From positions 868,001-932,000 of the forward strand of contig NZ_CP113913.1 of NCBI RefSeq assembly GCF_029395355.1: a stretch of DNA of 64,000 bases. The letters run 5' to 3'. Each line of letters begins with the position of its first letter. Position 1 is the first letter of the stretch. The stretch comes from Bifidobacterium sp. ESL0800 (lineage in GTDB: Bacteria > Actinomycetota > Actinomycetes > Actinomycetales > Bifidobacteriaceae). Under the pieces are notes generated by a model. That model was given only the letters and a program-made list of their open reading frames with translations. It was not told where the DNA came from and made no database searches. This document shows, one piece after another, positions 12,319-20,671 of this stretch. The position numbers were made by a program, and so were the translations under genes.

Positions 12319-12942
12319 TCAGTTCTGCAGCAAGACGACAATCGGCTGGCCGGCGTCGCTCTTCTGCTCTACTGAAGAGATTCCCAAGGTGTTGGCCACG
12401 TCCTGCGCTGTCGCCTTGTCTGCTTCATTGGCATACCAGACGACAGTCGAAGCCGGTACATCGCCGGTCGGGTTTCCGGCCGTAACGTTGGAGTACCCAG
12501 CCTGATCGAGCACCGCCTTCTTCTGCGCGGCATAGCCGGTCGTACCGGTGGCGTTGAGAACCTGGACCGCCGTCTGCTTATTCACCTGCTGAGCAGGCTG
12601 AGGGGCCGCTTGCTGCTGGTTGGTGGAAGCGTCGGCGTCGGACTTGGTATTCGACTTCGTGTCCGTTTTGCTTTTGGCGGGCTTCTTCTTCTCGGTCTTT
12701 TCACTGGTCGTGGTCTGGGACTGGCTTTGGTTGTGCCCGGCAAAGGTTTTTTGCAGTTCACCCGAATAGAAGCCCCAGACCAACAGTCCGGCCAGAACGG
12801 CCACTACGACCACGATAAAATAAGGAATCGAGCGGGAGAGCAATGAGGTGTTGCCACGATGCACACCTATGGGCCCCTTGGGGGGGTTGTCGAACGCGTC
12901 CTTTTGATAAGACTCATAGTTGCTACGGTCGTCACGCGCCAT
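12319..12942 (-). CDS. Membrane-anchored LytR C-terminal (LytR_C) domain protein
   Basis: A 207-residue protein with one membrane helix (residues about 39-60, YFIVVVVAVLAGLLVWGFY). A Ser/Thr/Lys/Gln-rich linker follows (about 70-118), then a C-terminal LytR_C-type domain that starts QTAVQVLNATGTTGYA and ends PIVVLLQN. In full-length LytR-CpsA-Psr cell-wall ligases this domain follows the catalytic part; here it stands alone without catalytic residues, so a role at the cell envelope is likely but not enzymatic ligation. The predicted topology puts the domain outside the cell. A ribosome site GGAG lies 5-8 bp before the ATG at 12942. Confidence 0.88.
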   Translation of the reverse strand: MARDDRSNYESYQKDAFDNPPKGPIGVHRGNTSLLSRSIPYFIVVVVAVLAGLLVWGFYSGELQKTFAGHNQSQSQTTTSEKTEKKKPAKSKTDTKSNTKSDADASTNQQQAAPQPAQQVNKQTAVQVLNATGTTGYAAQKKAVLDQAGYSNVTAGNPTGDVPASTVVWYANEADKATAQDVANTLGISSVEQKSDAGQPIVVLLQN

Positions 12943-13071
12943 AAGTTCTCCTCCAATATGTTCCGCTACGCATAATCATTATCAACTATAGCGTCCTCCG
13001 CCGTCAAATCTCTTTTTGTGATAAAACCTCAGGAAAAGCAAACATACTGACCCGAACCTAGAGTAGGTGCC

Positions 13072-13821
13072 ATGAGCGAAACCCACATCAAACCACTTTC
13101 AGAGCTCGTCGAGGCCGGCTGGGCGCGAGCTTTGGCCGACGTGGAACCGGATATTCACCGCATGGGCGACTTCCTGCGTGCCGAGCACAGGGCCGGACGC
13201 CGTTACCTGCCAGCGAGTCATAATATCCTGCGCGCCTTCACCATACCGTTCGATTCCATCAAGGTTCTGATCGTCGGGCAAGACCCCTACCCCACCCCGG
13301 GTCATCCTGTTGGATTGAGCTTCTGCGTGGCCCCCGATGTGCGCCCGGTGCCTAAAAGCCTGCAGAACATCTATAAGGAGATGCACGAGGACCTCGGGGT
13401 ACCGATTGCACCAAACGGGGATCTCACGCCTTGGTGCGCCCAAGGGGTCATGCTGCTGAACCGGTGCCTGACGGTAGGCGTCGGCCGTCCCAACAGCCAT
13501 CAGGGGAAAGGCTGGGAGAACATCACGGACGCCGCCATCAAGGCTTTAAACGCGCGTAAAGACGAGAACGGCAACCAGAAGCCATTGGTCGCCATTCTCT
13601 GGGGCCGCAACGCCCAAAGTCTCGAACCGCTGCTGACCAACGCCTTCATCATCAAGTCCCCTCATCCGAGCCCCCTCTCGGCTTCAAGGGGATTCTTCGG
13701 CTCGCGTCCGTTTTCGCGAGCCAACGCCGCACTGCAGCAAATGGGAACCACACCGATCAATTGGGACCTTACGGCCCACTCGGCTCTACCCTCGGCTACA
13801 ATGCCTGACACAGAGCAATAA
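13072..13821 (+). CDS. ung: Uracil-DNA glycosylase (family 1)
   Basis: A 249-residue DNA repair enzyme that removes uracil from DNA. The water-activating motif GQDPYP gives catalytic Asp71, and HPSPLS near residue 197 supplies the conserved His that stabilises the transition state and the leucine intercalation loop. LIVGQDPY and [10 protein letters not shown] are typical of family 1. The length is slightly above the usual 225 because of a polar C-terminal extension. It begins the plus-strand block and ends 26 bp before the MoxR gene; shared transcription is possible but the functions are unrelated. Confidence 0.96.
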   Translation: MSETHIKPLSELVEAGWARALADVEPDIHRMGDFLRAEHRAGRRYLPASHNILRAFTIPFDSIKVLIVGQDPYPTPGHPVGLSFCVAPDVRPVPKSLQNIYKEMHEDLGVPIAPNGDLTPWCAQGVMLLNRCLTVGVGRPNSHQGKGWENITDAAIKALNARKDENGNQKPLVAILWGRNAQSLEPLLTNAFIIKSPHPSPLSASRGFFGSRPFSRANAALQQMGTTPINWDLTAHSALPSATMPDTEQ

Positions 13822-13847
13822 ACATCCGAATCAAGAATTGAAGCGTT

Positions 13848-14927
13848 ATGGCAATTTTCCCCCCACATCCGCGTTCTTCACAACCTGCCGAGCAGCAACG
13901 GCCCGCAGCATCCATTCCGGCCCCCGCCACCTCCAACGCGGCAGCAAGTGAAGGCATCCGCGCCAAACAGTTGGCCGATCGTATTCGTATGCGTTTCGCG
14001 CAAACGCTTGTCGGACAGGTCAACCTCCGTGAAGCCCTGATCACGACGATGATCGCCGGCGGCCATATCCTCATCGAATCCGTTCCCGGCCTGGCGAAAA
14101 CCACTGCCGCGCAGACTTTGGCGACTTCGGTTTCCGGTTCCTTCCGTCGCGTGCAGTGCACGCCCGACCTGATGCCGTCCGACCTCGTCGGCACACAGAT
14201 CTTCGACTTCTCCAAGCAGCGGTTCTCCACGCAGATCGGCCCGATACACGCCAATTTCGTGTTGCTTGACGAGATCAACCGTTCCAATGCAAAAACGCAG
14301 TCGGCCATGCTCGAGGCGATGGCCGAAGGCGCCACGACCATCGGCGGCGAGCGCATCGCCCTGCCCAAGCCGTTCATGGTGATCGCCACACAGAACCCGA
14401 TCGAGGAAGAGGGCACCTTCACCCTTCCCGAGGCGCAAATGGACCGTTTCATGATGAAAGCCGTCATGACCTACCCAAGCGCCGCCGACGAAACGCGCAT
14501 GCTTTCGATGCTTGCCAGCCGCGGGACGGACGTGGTGGACACCACAACCCCTGCACAGAACGCCTTGAGCATCGCCGACGTCGATTTTCTCCGCTCCGCC
14601 GCCCGGCGTGTCCACGTTTCCGAGGCCATCATGAATTACGTGGTCGATCTGGTCGCCACTTCACGCGGCGCCGGCAGCCACCCGATCAAGAACCTGGCAG
14701 CCAAAGTGCGTTTGGGTGCAAGCCCCCGAGCCTCGATCTCGCTGGTTCGCGTCGGACAGGCACAGGCCATCCTGAACGGGCGCGACTATGTGATTCCCGA
14801 GGACATCAAGAAGTTCCTGCATGAAATCATGCGGCATCGAATCCTTCTGACCTTCGAGGCCCAGGCCGAAGGCACAAGCCCCGACCAGATCATCGATTCC
14901 ATCGTCGAAACGGTGCCTGTTCCATGA
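13848..14927 (+). CDS. MoxR-family AAA+ ATPase
   Basis: A 359-residue AAA_3 ATPase. Walker A reads ESVPGLAKT (about 77-85), Walker B is VLLDEINRS, and the family motif ATQNPIEEEGTFTLPEAQMDRF lies near residue 185. MoxR proteins act as chaperone-like ATPases that assemble or activate a partner with a von Willebrand A metal-ion site. Two VWA proteins and a DUF58 protein follow in the same operon, as is typical. A Pro/Ala-rich segment of about 30 residues precedes the ATPase domain. Its stop overlaps the next start by 4 bp (ATGA). Confidence 0.95.
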   Translation: MAIFPPHPRSSQPAEQQRPAASIPAPATSNAAASEGIRAKQLADRIRMRFAQTLVGQVNLREALITTMIAGGHILIESVPGLAKTTAAQTLATSVSGSFRRVQCTPDLMPSDLVGTQIFDFSKQRFSTQIGPIHANFVLLDEINRSNAKTQSAMLEAMAEGATTIGGERIALPKPFMVIATQNPIEEEGTFTLPEAQMDRFMMKAVMTYPSAADETRMLSMLASRGTDVVDTTTPAQNALSIADVDFLRSAARRVHVSEAIMNYVVDLVATSRGAGSHPIKNLAAKVRLGASPRASISLVRVGQAQAILNGRDYVIPEDIKKFLHEIMRHRILLTFEAQAEGTSPDQIIDSIVETVPVP

Positions 14928-15886
14928 GCCACGACCTACGTCACGTCTCACCGGCATCAAGAAAAGTACGTAGGCAGATCGAAACGCTTTCCTCGACACT
15001 TACCCTGCCTACCGTACGTCGCGCCTTGGGAGTGCTCGAAGGCGAGCATTCTTCATCACGGCTCGGCGGAAACAATGACCCGATGTCGACCAGAGACTAC
15101 ACTTTCGAGGACGAGGCGAGGCTCATCGATTGGAAGGCGAGCGCGAAACTTGGCCATCCCATGGTCATCGACCGCGAACGCCTGGTGACCTCGCGCGTGC
15201 ATCTGCTTGTCGATAACGGTCTGGAAATGGAAGGCCGAACAATCTCGGGAGAGACCGCAACGGAAGTGGCGGGCAACGCCATGTGCATGTTCGCGGCCCT
15301 GAGCGCCCGCCGCCATGACAAAATCTCGTTGGTGTTCGCGGACAGCCTGAACATCATACGCAAGCCGTTCAAGGGAGGTCTGGCCCAATTCGAAAAGGCC
15401 ATCGATGACGCAGTGAGGGGCCAAAGTCGGCCTCCTCGCAATTTCGAAGCCCTGCTTTCGTACGCCCGTACGCTGAACGACAAGGGTTCGCTGGTGGTCA
15501 TCGCGACCGATGGCCATGCTCTCAACGACAATCACCTGCATTCCCTACGGCTTATCGCCGCGATGCACCCGCTCATGCTCATCGACATCGAGACGCTGAA
15601 TCCTTTCAGAAAAGTCCCATTCGGGCAGGTCACAGACGGAGCGGACGGGCGGCGCATTCCTGCATTCATGATAGGCGAACAGACGGCGAAGTCCGTCGAC
15701 ACGCATCGACGATATCTGACGGCCCAATTGCAGGAACGGCTCAAAGCCAGCGGTGCGACACTGATATGTGTCACGTCGAGCGAAGACATGTTCTCCCAAT
15801 TCATTCATCTGGTCAGTGTGACGTTGAAACAGACTTCCTTCACCTCTCCTGAAGCCCTCCCCCTCGTGGCGGGAGAAATGGCATGA
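14924..15886 (+). CDS. DUF58 domain protein
   Basis: A 320-residue DUF58 protein. The motif STRDYTFEDEARLIDWKASA near residue 48 corresponds to the family signature (usually YxxGDDxRxIDWxxxA), and the second half has a VWA-like fold (VHLLVDNGLEM). DUF58 proteins are regular partners of MoxR ATPases; their biochemical role is unknown. The ATG overlaps the MoxR stop and its own stop overlaps the next start, so this is the second gene of a translationally coupled operon. Confidence 0.93.
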   Translation: MSHDLRHVSPASRKVRRQIETLSSTLTLPTVRRALGVLEGEHSSSRLGGNNDPMSTRDYTFEDEARLIDWKASAKLGHPMVIDRERLVTSRVHLLVDNGLEMEGRTISGETATEVAGNAMCMFAALSARRHDKISLVFADSLNIIRKPFKGGLAQFEKAIDDAVRGQSRPPRNFEALLSYARTLNDKGSLVVIATDGHALNDNHLHSLRLIAAMHPLMLIDIETLNPFRKVPFGQVTDGADGRRIPAFMIGEQTAKSVDTHRRYLTAQLQERLKASGATLICVTSSEDMFSQFIHLVSVTLKQTSFTSPEALPLVAGEMA

Positions 15887-16416
15887 TCCTTACCGCGAAT
15901 ACTATCGGCATGGCCGATTACAAACCCGAAGGCCTGATTACGATGCCGACCGGACTCATCGTTGCCTTCATCTGCTCTTTTGGTGTCGCAGTCATCCTGG
16001 TCATCGCGATATTGGTGCTTTCAAGACCCAGGAAAGAGACCCCTGCCAAGGTTCATGGCGCCCATAGCCCCCAAAACGACAAAACGGCATGGCGCAAACG
16101 AATCAACGGCATCGTAGAGCAACATGCGCAAGGCGAAAAGACAAGGGACGAAGCCTTGCAGGCACTGGCACAGGTGGCCCGGGATTTTGCGGGTGTAAAA
16201 ACCAACAAAGACATCAGTTCCTATACGCTTGCAGACCTCAACCACATTCCGGTTTCCGCTTCATCCGACCCGGGAATGAAGCTGTTGCGCCAGACCATCA
16301 GCGCGCTCTATCCCCCGGAATTCGCTGATGTCGAACGCCATGCGCAGGCCCGTGACATCAGCGTGGAACAGGCTGCCGAGTGGGTTTCCAATCTGATCGA
16401 GAGGTGGCGGAAATGA
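15883..16416 (+). CDS. Single-pass membrane protein of the MoxR operon
   Basis: A 177-residue protein. One strong membrane helix lies near residues 22-46 (GLIVAFICSFGVAVILVIAIL), followed by a soluble domain of about 125 residues with a helical pattern ending EWVSNLIERWRK. Position and architecture match the DUF4381-like component found between DUF58 and VWA genes in MoxR operons, but I cannot confirm the family from sequence alone. The first ATG (15883) overlaps the DUF58 stop; a later ATG at 15910 would lose that overlap. Confidence 0.82.
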   Translation: MILTANTIGMADYKPEGLITMPTGLIVAFICSFGVAVILVIAILVLSRPRKETPAKVHGAHSPQNDKTAWRKRINGIVEQHAQGEKTRDEALQALAQVARDFAGVKTNKDISSYTLADLNHIPVSASSDPGMKLLRQTISALYPPEFADVERHAQARDISVEQAAEWVSNLIERWRK

Positions 16417-17471
16417 ACCTCGAATGGCATTGGCCCTGGGCCTGCGTGATCGGGCTCGTGGTCGCAATCGTCCTCATCGCGGCTTGGCAACTGGTCGGCA
16501 TGCGTCGGCCCGACAAGTCGCCCCAGATTCCGGTCTTCGACCTCGATGAGGATCTCAATGCCGAACACGTAGGAGAGCTTTTCCGGCAGTGGCGGGTTTT
16601 GAATCGTGTCGCGGTGGTCGTTTTGGCGCTGGCCCTTCTGGTTTCCCTGGCCACGGTTTCCAGACCTTCTACGGTCGATGAGGCCGACGAACGGGCAAGC
16701 AATCGCGATATCGTTCTGTGTCTGGATGTCTCGCCTTCCATGTTGTCATACGACCATGAGGTCCTGGCATCCTACCAACGGCTGGTCTCGAATTTCAAGG
16801 GCGAACGCATCGGCCTGAGCCTCTTCAATTCGACTTCCCGCACCCTTTTCCCGTTGACCGACGATTATCAGTTGGTTTCAGGACAACTCAAAAACGCAAG
16901 CGACATCCTGGCAAGCATCTCCTCCCAAGACAAAATCGACAACACCGATCCACGTACCCTGCAGAAGTTCTCCGACCTTATCGAAGGCACCCAGAACCGC
17001 AAGGACAAGACCAGCCTGATAGGCGACGGTCTCGTCAGCTGCGCGGCGATGCTGCCCGGTTTCACTTTTGGTTCGACGAATCGGTCCAAAGACGATGCGG
17101 GTAAAGCCTCGATCGTGCTCGCCACCGACAATTTCTCCGGCAAATCGACCTATACGTTGGGCTCGGCCCTGGATCTGACGCACAAGGCCGGAATCGTTGT
17201 CGACGGCCTGTATGCGGGGCCGGAGAGCAGCGAAAATGACCGCACGACCATTGAGATGAAACGCGACATCACTTCGCACGGCGGTTCGTATTTCTCCGTG
17301 CATTCCGGCAAACCGATAGAAAACCTTGTACAGACGATCGAAAAACGAAAGAACAGGGACGAAAACAGAATCCGCAAGGCGGCCCTGGTCGACGCCCCGG
17401 GTTGGTGGACATTGGCATTGGCGCTGTTGGCAGTGATTTGGATAAGCCTGGCTTGGAGGCTCAAACGATGA
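16413..17471 (+). CDS. VWA-domain membrane protein (first copy)
   Basis: A 352-residue protein with a BatA-like layout. A first membrane segment lies at about 8-26, a second near 70-86. The von Willebrand A domain starts with the metal-site motif DVSPSM (DxSxS) near residue 113. The C-terminus has a third membrane helix (WWTLALALLAVIWISLAW). In this family the VWA domain sits outside the membrane and coordinates a divalent ion that mediates partner binding. The ATG overlaps the preceding stop and the stop overlaps the next start. Confidence 0.92.
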   Translation: MNLEWHWPWACVIGLVVAIVLIAAWQLVGMRRPDKSPQIPVFDLDEDLNAEHVGELFRQWRVLNRVAVVVLALALLVSLATVSRPSTVDEADERASNRDIVLCLDVSPSMLSYDHEVLASYQRLVSNFKGERIGLSLFNSTSRTLFPLTDDYQLVSGQLKNASDILASISSQDKIDNTDPRTLQKFSDLIEGTQNRKDKTSLIGDGLVSCAAMLPGFTFGSTNRSKDDAGKASIVLATDNFSGKSTYTLGSALDLTHKAGIVVDGLYAGPESSENDRTTIEMKRDITSHGGSYFSVHSGKPIENLVQTIEKRKNRDENRIRKAALVDAPGWWTLALALLAVIWISLAWRLKR

Positions 17472-18526
17472 ACCTCGAAAACCTTATGACATTGCGTTTC
17501 AATCCCGCTCTGGGGTGGCCTGCCGGCATCGCCATCGCGCTGATCATGATCGGTTTTGCGATCGCCGTGGTCGCTACTCACCGACGCAGGAAAGGCGAAA
17601 GCGACGAGACCCTGTGGGCATGCATACGCCGTTGTGCCATCTGCATCATCATCGCGCTCTTGGCATTGACCCCTTCGACCGTCGCCAGTACGACGAGCAG
17701 GGCGGTGAACACCACCGACGTGGTCATCGCCACCGACGTGACCGGTTCGATGGCCGTTGCCGATGCCCAATACGGCTCCTCCAAAACATTGACGCGGCTG
17801 GATGCTGCCAAGAAAGCCATCAATGACCTGACCGGCATCTACGACGATTCGAGCTTTGCCGCCGTACACTTCGGCGCCAACGCCACGTTGGATGTGCCGC
17901 TCACCCCCGATATCGGAGCCATTCACAACTGGGCAACAGGGTTGCGCACGGAGCCGACCGCCGTCTCTGCCGGATCGAATCTGGACGCTCCGATCGACCC
18001 TCTGCTGGTCACGCTCAAGCAAATGCGCGCCGCTCATCCGCACGACAAAATCGTACTCTATTACATTTCTGACGGCGAACAGACATCCGCCGGTTCACGT
18101 CGAACCTTCTCCTCGCTTCGAGCGTATCTTGACGACGCCTTTACCCTCGCCGTCGGCAGCACCCAAGGCGGGCGGATTCCGGAAGTCAAGGCAGGCCTCA
18201 CCGACTCGTCAAGCGACCAGCCGGGCACCGGCGATCAGGATTGGGTGAAGGATCCCGCCACCGGCCAGCCGGGAATCTCGAAAATGGATAAGAAAAACCT
18301 GAGCGCAATAGCCGACGAAATGAGCGGGAAATGCATAGTGCTCGATCGCAGCCACAGACTTGACAAGTCTTCTGTGGCCTCGGTTTCCAAGCATTTCAGG
18401 GATGTGAACACACCCAAACGGCGTAAACGTGTGATGCCCTTGGTCTGGCCGTTGTCTATAGTCTTGGCTCTTGCGCTGACGATGGAAATGGGCAGCTGGC
18501 TGACGAATTCAAGGAGACTGCTGTGA
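17468..18526 (+). CDS. VWA-domain membrane protein (second copy)
   Basis: A 352-residue protein, equal in length to the preceding VWA protein and probably an ancient paralogue. Membrane segments occur near residues 17-36 and 55-72 and at the C-terminus (VWPLSIVLALALTMEM). The VWA metal motif reads DVTGSM near residue 92, which keeps Asp and the final Ser but has Thr-Gly in place of the usual Ser-x. Paired VWA proteins of this kind occur as BatA/BatB in other bacteria. It is coupled by 4-bp overlaps on both sides. Confidence 0.92.
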   Translation: MNLENLMTLRFNPALGWPAGIAIALIMIGFAIAVVATHRRRKGESDETLWACIRRCAICIIIALLALTPSTVASTTSRAVNTTDVVIATDVTGSMAVADAQYGSSKTLTRLDAAKKAINDLTGIYDDSSFAAVHFGANATLDVPLTPDIGAIHNWATGLRTEPTAVSAGSNLDAPIDPLLVTLKQMRAAHPHDKIVLYYISDGEQTSAGSRRTFSSLRAYLDDAFTLAVGSTQGGRIPEVKAGLTDSSSDQPGTGDQDWVKDPATGQPGISKMDKKNLSAIADEMSGKCIVLDRSHRLDKSSVASVSKHFRDVNTPKRRKRVMPLVWPLSIVLALALTMEMGSWLTNSRRLL

Positions 18527-19182
18527 AGAAACATAAAACCCTTTCTCCTTTGCCCCCCGCAGCACCTGCCAAAACGCCCAAGGCACGCAAGAAACAAGGC
18601 AAGGCAACACTTTCAGCTCCTTTGAAAGCCAACAGCAAGAACCGGGCGGCAATGGCATCATTGCCGGTACGCATCATCATGGGGATTCTCGCCGTGATGT
18701 TCCTTGCCATCGCAGGAGTGCTTTTGGCAAACATGGCGGCCATAGACACTTACAATCAGGCCACGGCCTCCCTCAATGCCAGCCTTGAATACGCCAAAAA
18801 GCCGAATGCCGATCCGCAACGGCTCAAAGCCCAACTCGACCAGGCCAACGCCCAATTCGACAGTGCCCGCCGTCTGGGTCGTATGCTTGCCCCGAACACG
18901 AAGAACCTCATCAGCGTCAACAGCGACATCTCCGGCAAGCTCACCGCTACCGTCAAGCACAAGATAGCCAGTACCAACGGCAACGGAAAGAGCGGTGGAC
19001 GCGCAGCCCAAGGCAAAGGCTCGTCTTCCGATTCGGCAAAAGCCGGCAACCAAGGATTGACCGACGAGCAAAAAAAGCAGGTCGAGGAGACGCTCAAGGC
19101 CAATCAGCCCAACGGTCCGGTAAACGGCGACAAGAAAACACCGACCAAAAGCGAGGAAGGCGCCGACGTCAAGCCCTGGTGA
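18523..19182 (+). CDS. Bifidobacterial membrane protein ending the MoxR operon (DUF6466-like)
   Basis: A 219-residue protein starting with GTG inside the previous stop (GTGA overlap). It has a basic, Pro/Ala/Lys-rich N-terminus, one membrane helix (about 47-68, VRIIMGILAVMFLAIAGVLLAN), a helical stretch of about 75 residues that could form a coiled coil, and a polar low-complexity tail rich in Gly, Ser and Lys. It resembles proteins I associate with DUF6466 in bifidobacteria, but that is recollection and not proven here. As the sixth and last gene of the operon it may be a lineage-specific scaffold part. Confidence 0.8.
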   Translation: MKKHKTLSPLPPAAPAKTPKARKKQGKATLSAPLKANSKNRAAMASLPVRIIMGILAVMFLAIAGVLLANMAAIDTYNQATASLNASLEYAKKPNADPQRLKAQLDQANAQFDSARRLGRMLAPNTKNLISVNSDISGKLTATVKHKIASTNGNGKSGGRAAQGKGSSSDSAKAGNQGLTDEQKKQVEETLKANQPNGPVNGDKKTPTKSEEGADVKPW

Positions 19183-19225
19183 GGATAGCCGGTTCAGACA
19201 ACGGGTCGCGCTAAGGTAAGGGCTT

Positions 19226-20671
19226 ATGCAGCTGACTCAAATTTCACCGGCAATCGCACTGACCTCACTGGACGGACGCTATCACCAGCAGACCGCCCCA
19301 CTCGTTGAATATCTGAGCGAACCCGCATTGAACCGCGAACGGATAACCGTCGAGATCGAATGGATGATTCTTCTGGCCAACGGATTCGACGGTAACGGCA
19401 ATGTGCCGGTTCTGGACGGCGTCAAGCCTCTCACGAACGCTGAAGTCACCTATCTGCGTGACATACCCGAAAACTTCGGGGCCGAGGGCATTGCACGCCA
19501 CGCGGCTTATGAGGCCAAGACGCATCACGACGTCAAGGCCGTCGAATACTACATCGACGACGAGCTTGAAGCCGCGTCAAGCGTGCTCGGAGCCGAGACG
19601 CAACTGCCGAACCTCAAGACGCTGGTGCATTTCGCCTGCACTTCCGAGGACATCAACAATCTGGCCATCGCCCGTTGCATCAAGAAGGCCGTCACGTTGG
19701 TCTGGCTGCCCCGAGCCCGTGAGCTCAATGATTTTCTCGCGCAGAAAGCCGAGGAATTCAAGGATCTTCCGCTTCTGGCGCTGACGCATGGCCAGCCGGC
19801 CACCCCGACGACGTTGGGCAAGGAGCTTGCGGTCTTCGTCCATCGTCTGAACCGCCAGCTGAACCACGTTCAACAACAGGAATATCTCGGCAAGCTCAAC
19901 GGCGCCACCGGCACGTTCGGTGCGCATACCATCGCCTGCCCGCAGGCCGATTGGCTGGCCATCTCGCGCGAATTCGTCACCAACCGCATGTCTCTTACAT
20001 GGAACCCGCTGACCACCCAGATCGAAAGCCATGACTGGCAGGCCGAACTCTACGGCACCGTCAGCCATACCAACCGAATCCTCCATAATCTCGCAGTGGA
20101 CATCTGGATGTACATCTCCCGTGGTGTCTTCGCCCAGGTACCCGTCAAAGGCGCAACCGGCTCGTCGACCATGCCCCACAAGGTCAATCCGATTCGTTTC
20201 GAAAACGCCGAGGCCAACCTCGAACTCTCCTGCTCGTTGCTAGACACTCTCTCGAGCACGCTGGTTGAAAGCCGTTGGCAGCGCGATCTGACCGATTCCA
20301 CCACGCAGCGCAACGTCGGCGCGGCGCTCGGCTATTCCCTGCTGGCACTCGATAACCTGCTTGGAGGCCTCAAGTCCATCCATCCCGCGTTCGAGGTCAT
20401 CGCCCGTGAACTCGATGAAAACTGGGAGGTCTTGGGCGAGCCCATCCAGACGGCCATGCGCGCCCAGGAATTCGCCGGGCGAAAAGGCATGGAACGCCCA
20501 TACGAAAAAGTCAAGGAGCTCATGCGAGGCAAAAGCATATCGAAGGCCGACATCGAATCATTCATCGATTCCATGGACTTCGATGAGGCCACCGCCACGC
20601 GTCTCAAGGCACTGACCCCACAGACCTATATTGGCCTGGCGGCGCAACTGGTGGGTTTTGACGGGCAATGA
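19226..20671 (+). CDS. purB: Adenylosuccinate lyase
   Basis: A 481-residue cytosolic enzyme of purine synthesis. It splits SAICAR to AICAR and adenylosuccinate to AMP, releasing fumarate each time. The lyase superfamily signature GSSTMPHKVNP is near residue 310, and the catalytic His region TSEDINNLA (near 150) and HGQPATPTT (near 192) are present. The length matches the longer E. coli-type PurB group (about 456). The stop overlaps the start of the following flippase-like gene by 4 bp, so the two are translated together although their roles differ. Confidence 0.97.
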   Translation: MQLTQISPAIALTSLDGRYHQQTAPLVEYLSEPALNRERITVEIEWMILLANGFDGNGNVPVLDGVKPLTNAEVTYLRDIPENFGAEGIARHAAYEAKTHHDVKAVEYYIDDELEAASSVLGAETQLPNLKTLVHFACTSEDINNLAIARCIKKAVTLVWLPRARELNDFLAQKAEEFKDLPLLALTHGQPATPTTLGKELAVFVHRLNRQLNHVQQQEYLGKLNGATGTFGAHTIACPQADWLAISREFVTNRMSLTWNPLTTQIESHDWQAELYGTVSHTNRILHNLAVDIWMYISRGVFAQVPVKGATGSSTMPHKVNPIRFENAEANLELSCSLLDTLSSTLVESRWQRDLTDSTTQRNVGAALGYSLLALDNLLGGLKSIHPAFEVIARELDENWEVLGEPIQTAMRAQEFAGRKGMERPYEKVKELMRGKSISKADIESFIDSMDFDEATATRLKALTPQTYIGLAAQLVGFDGQ

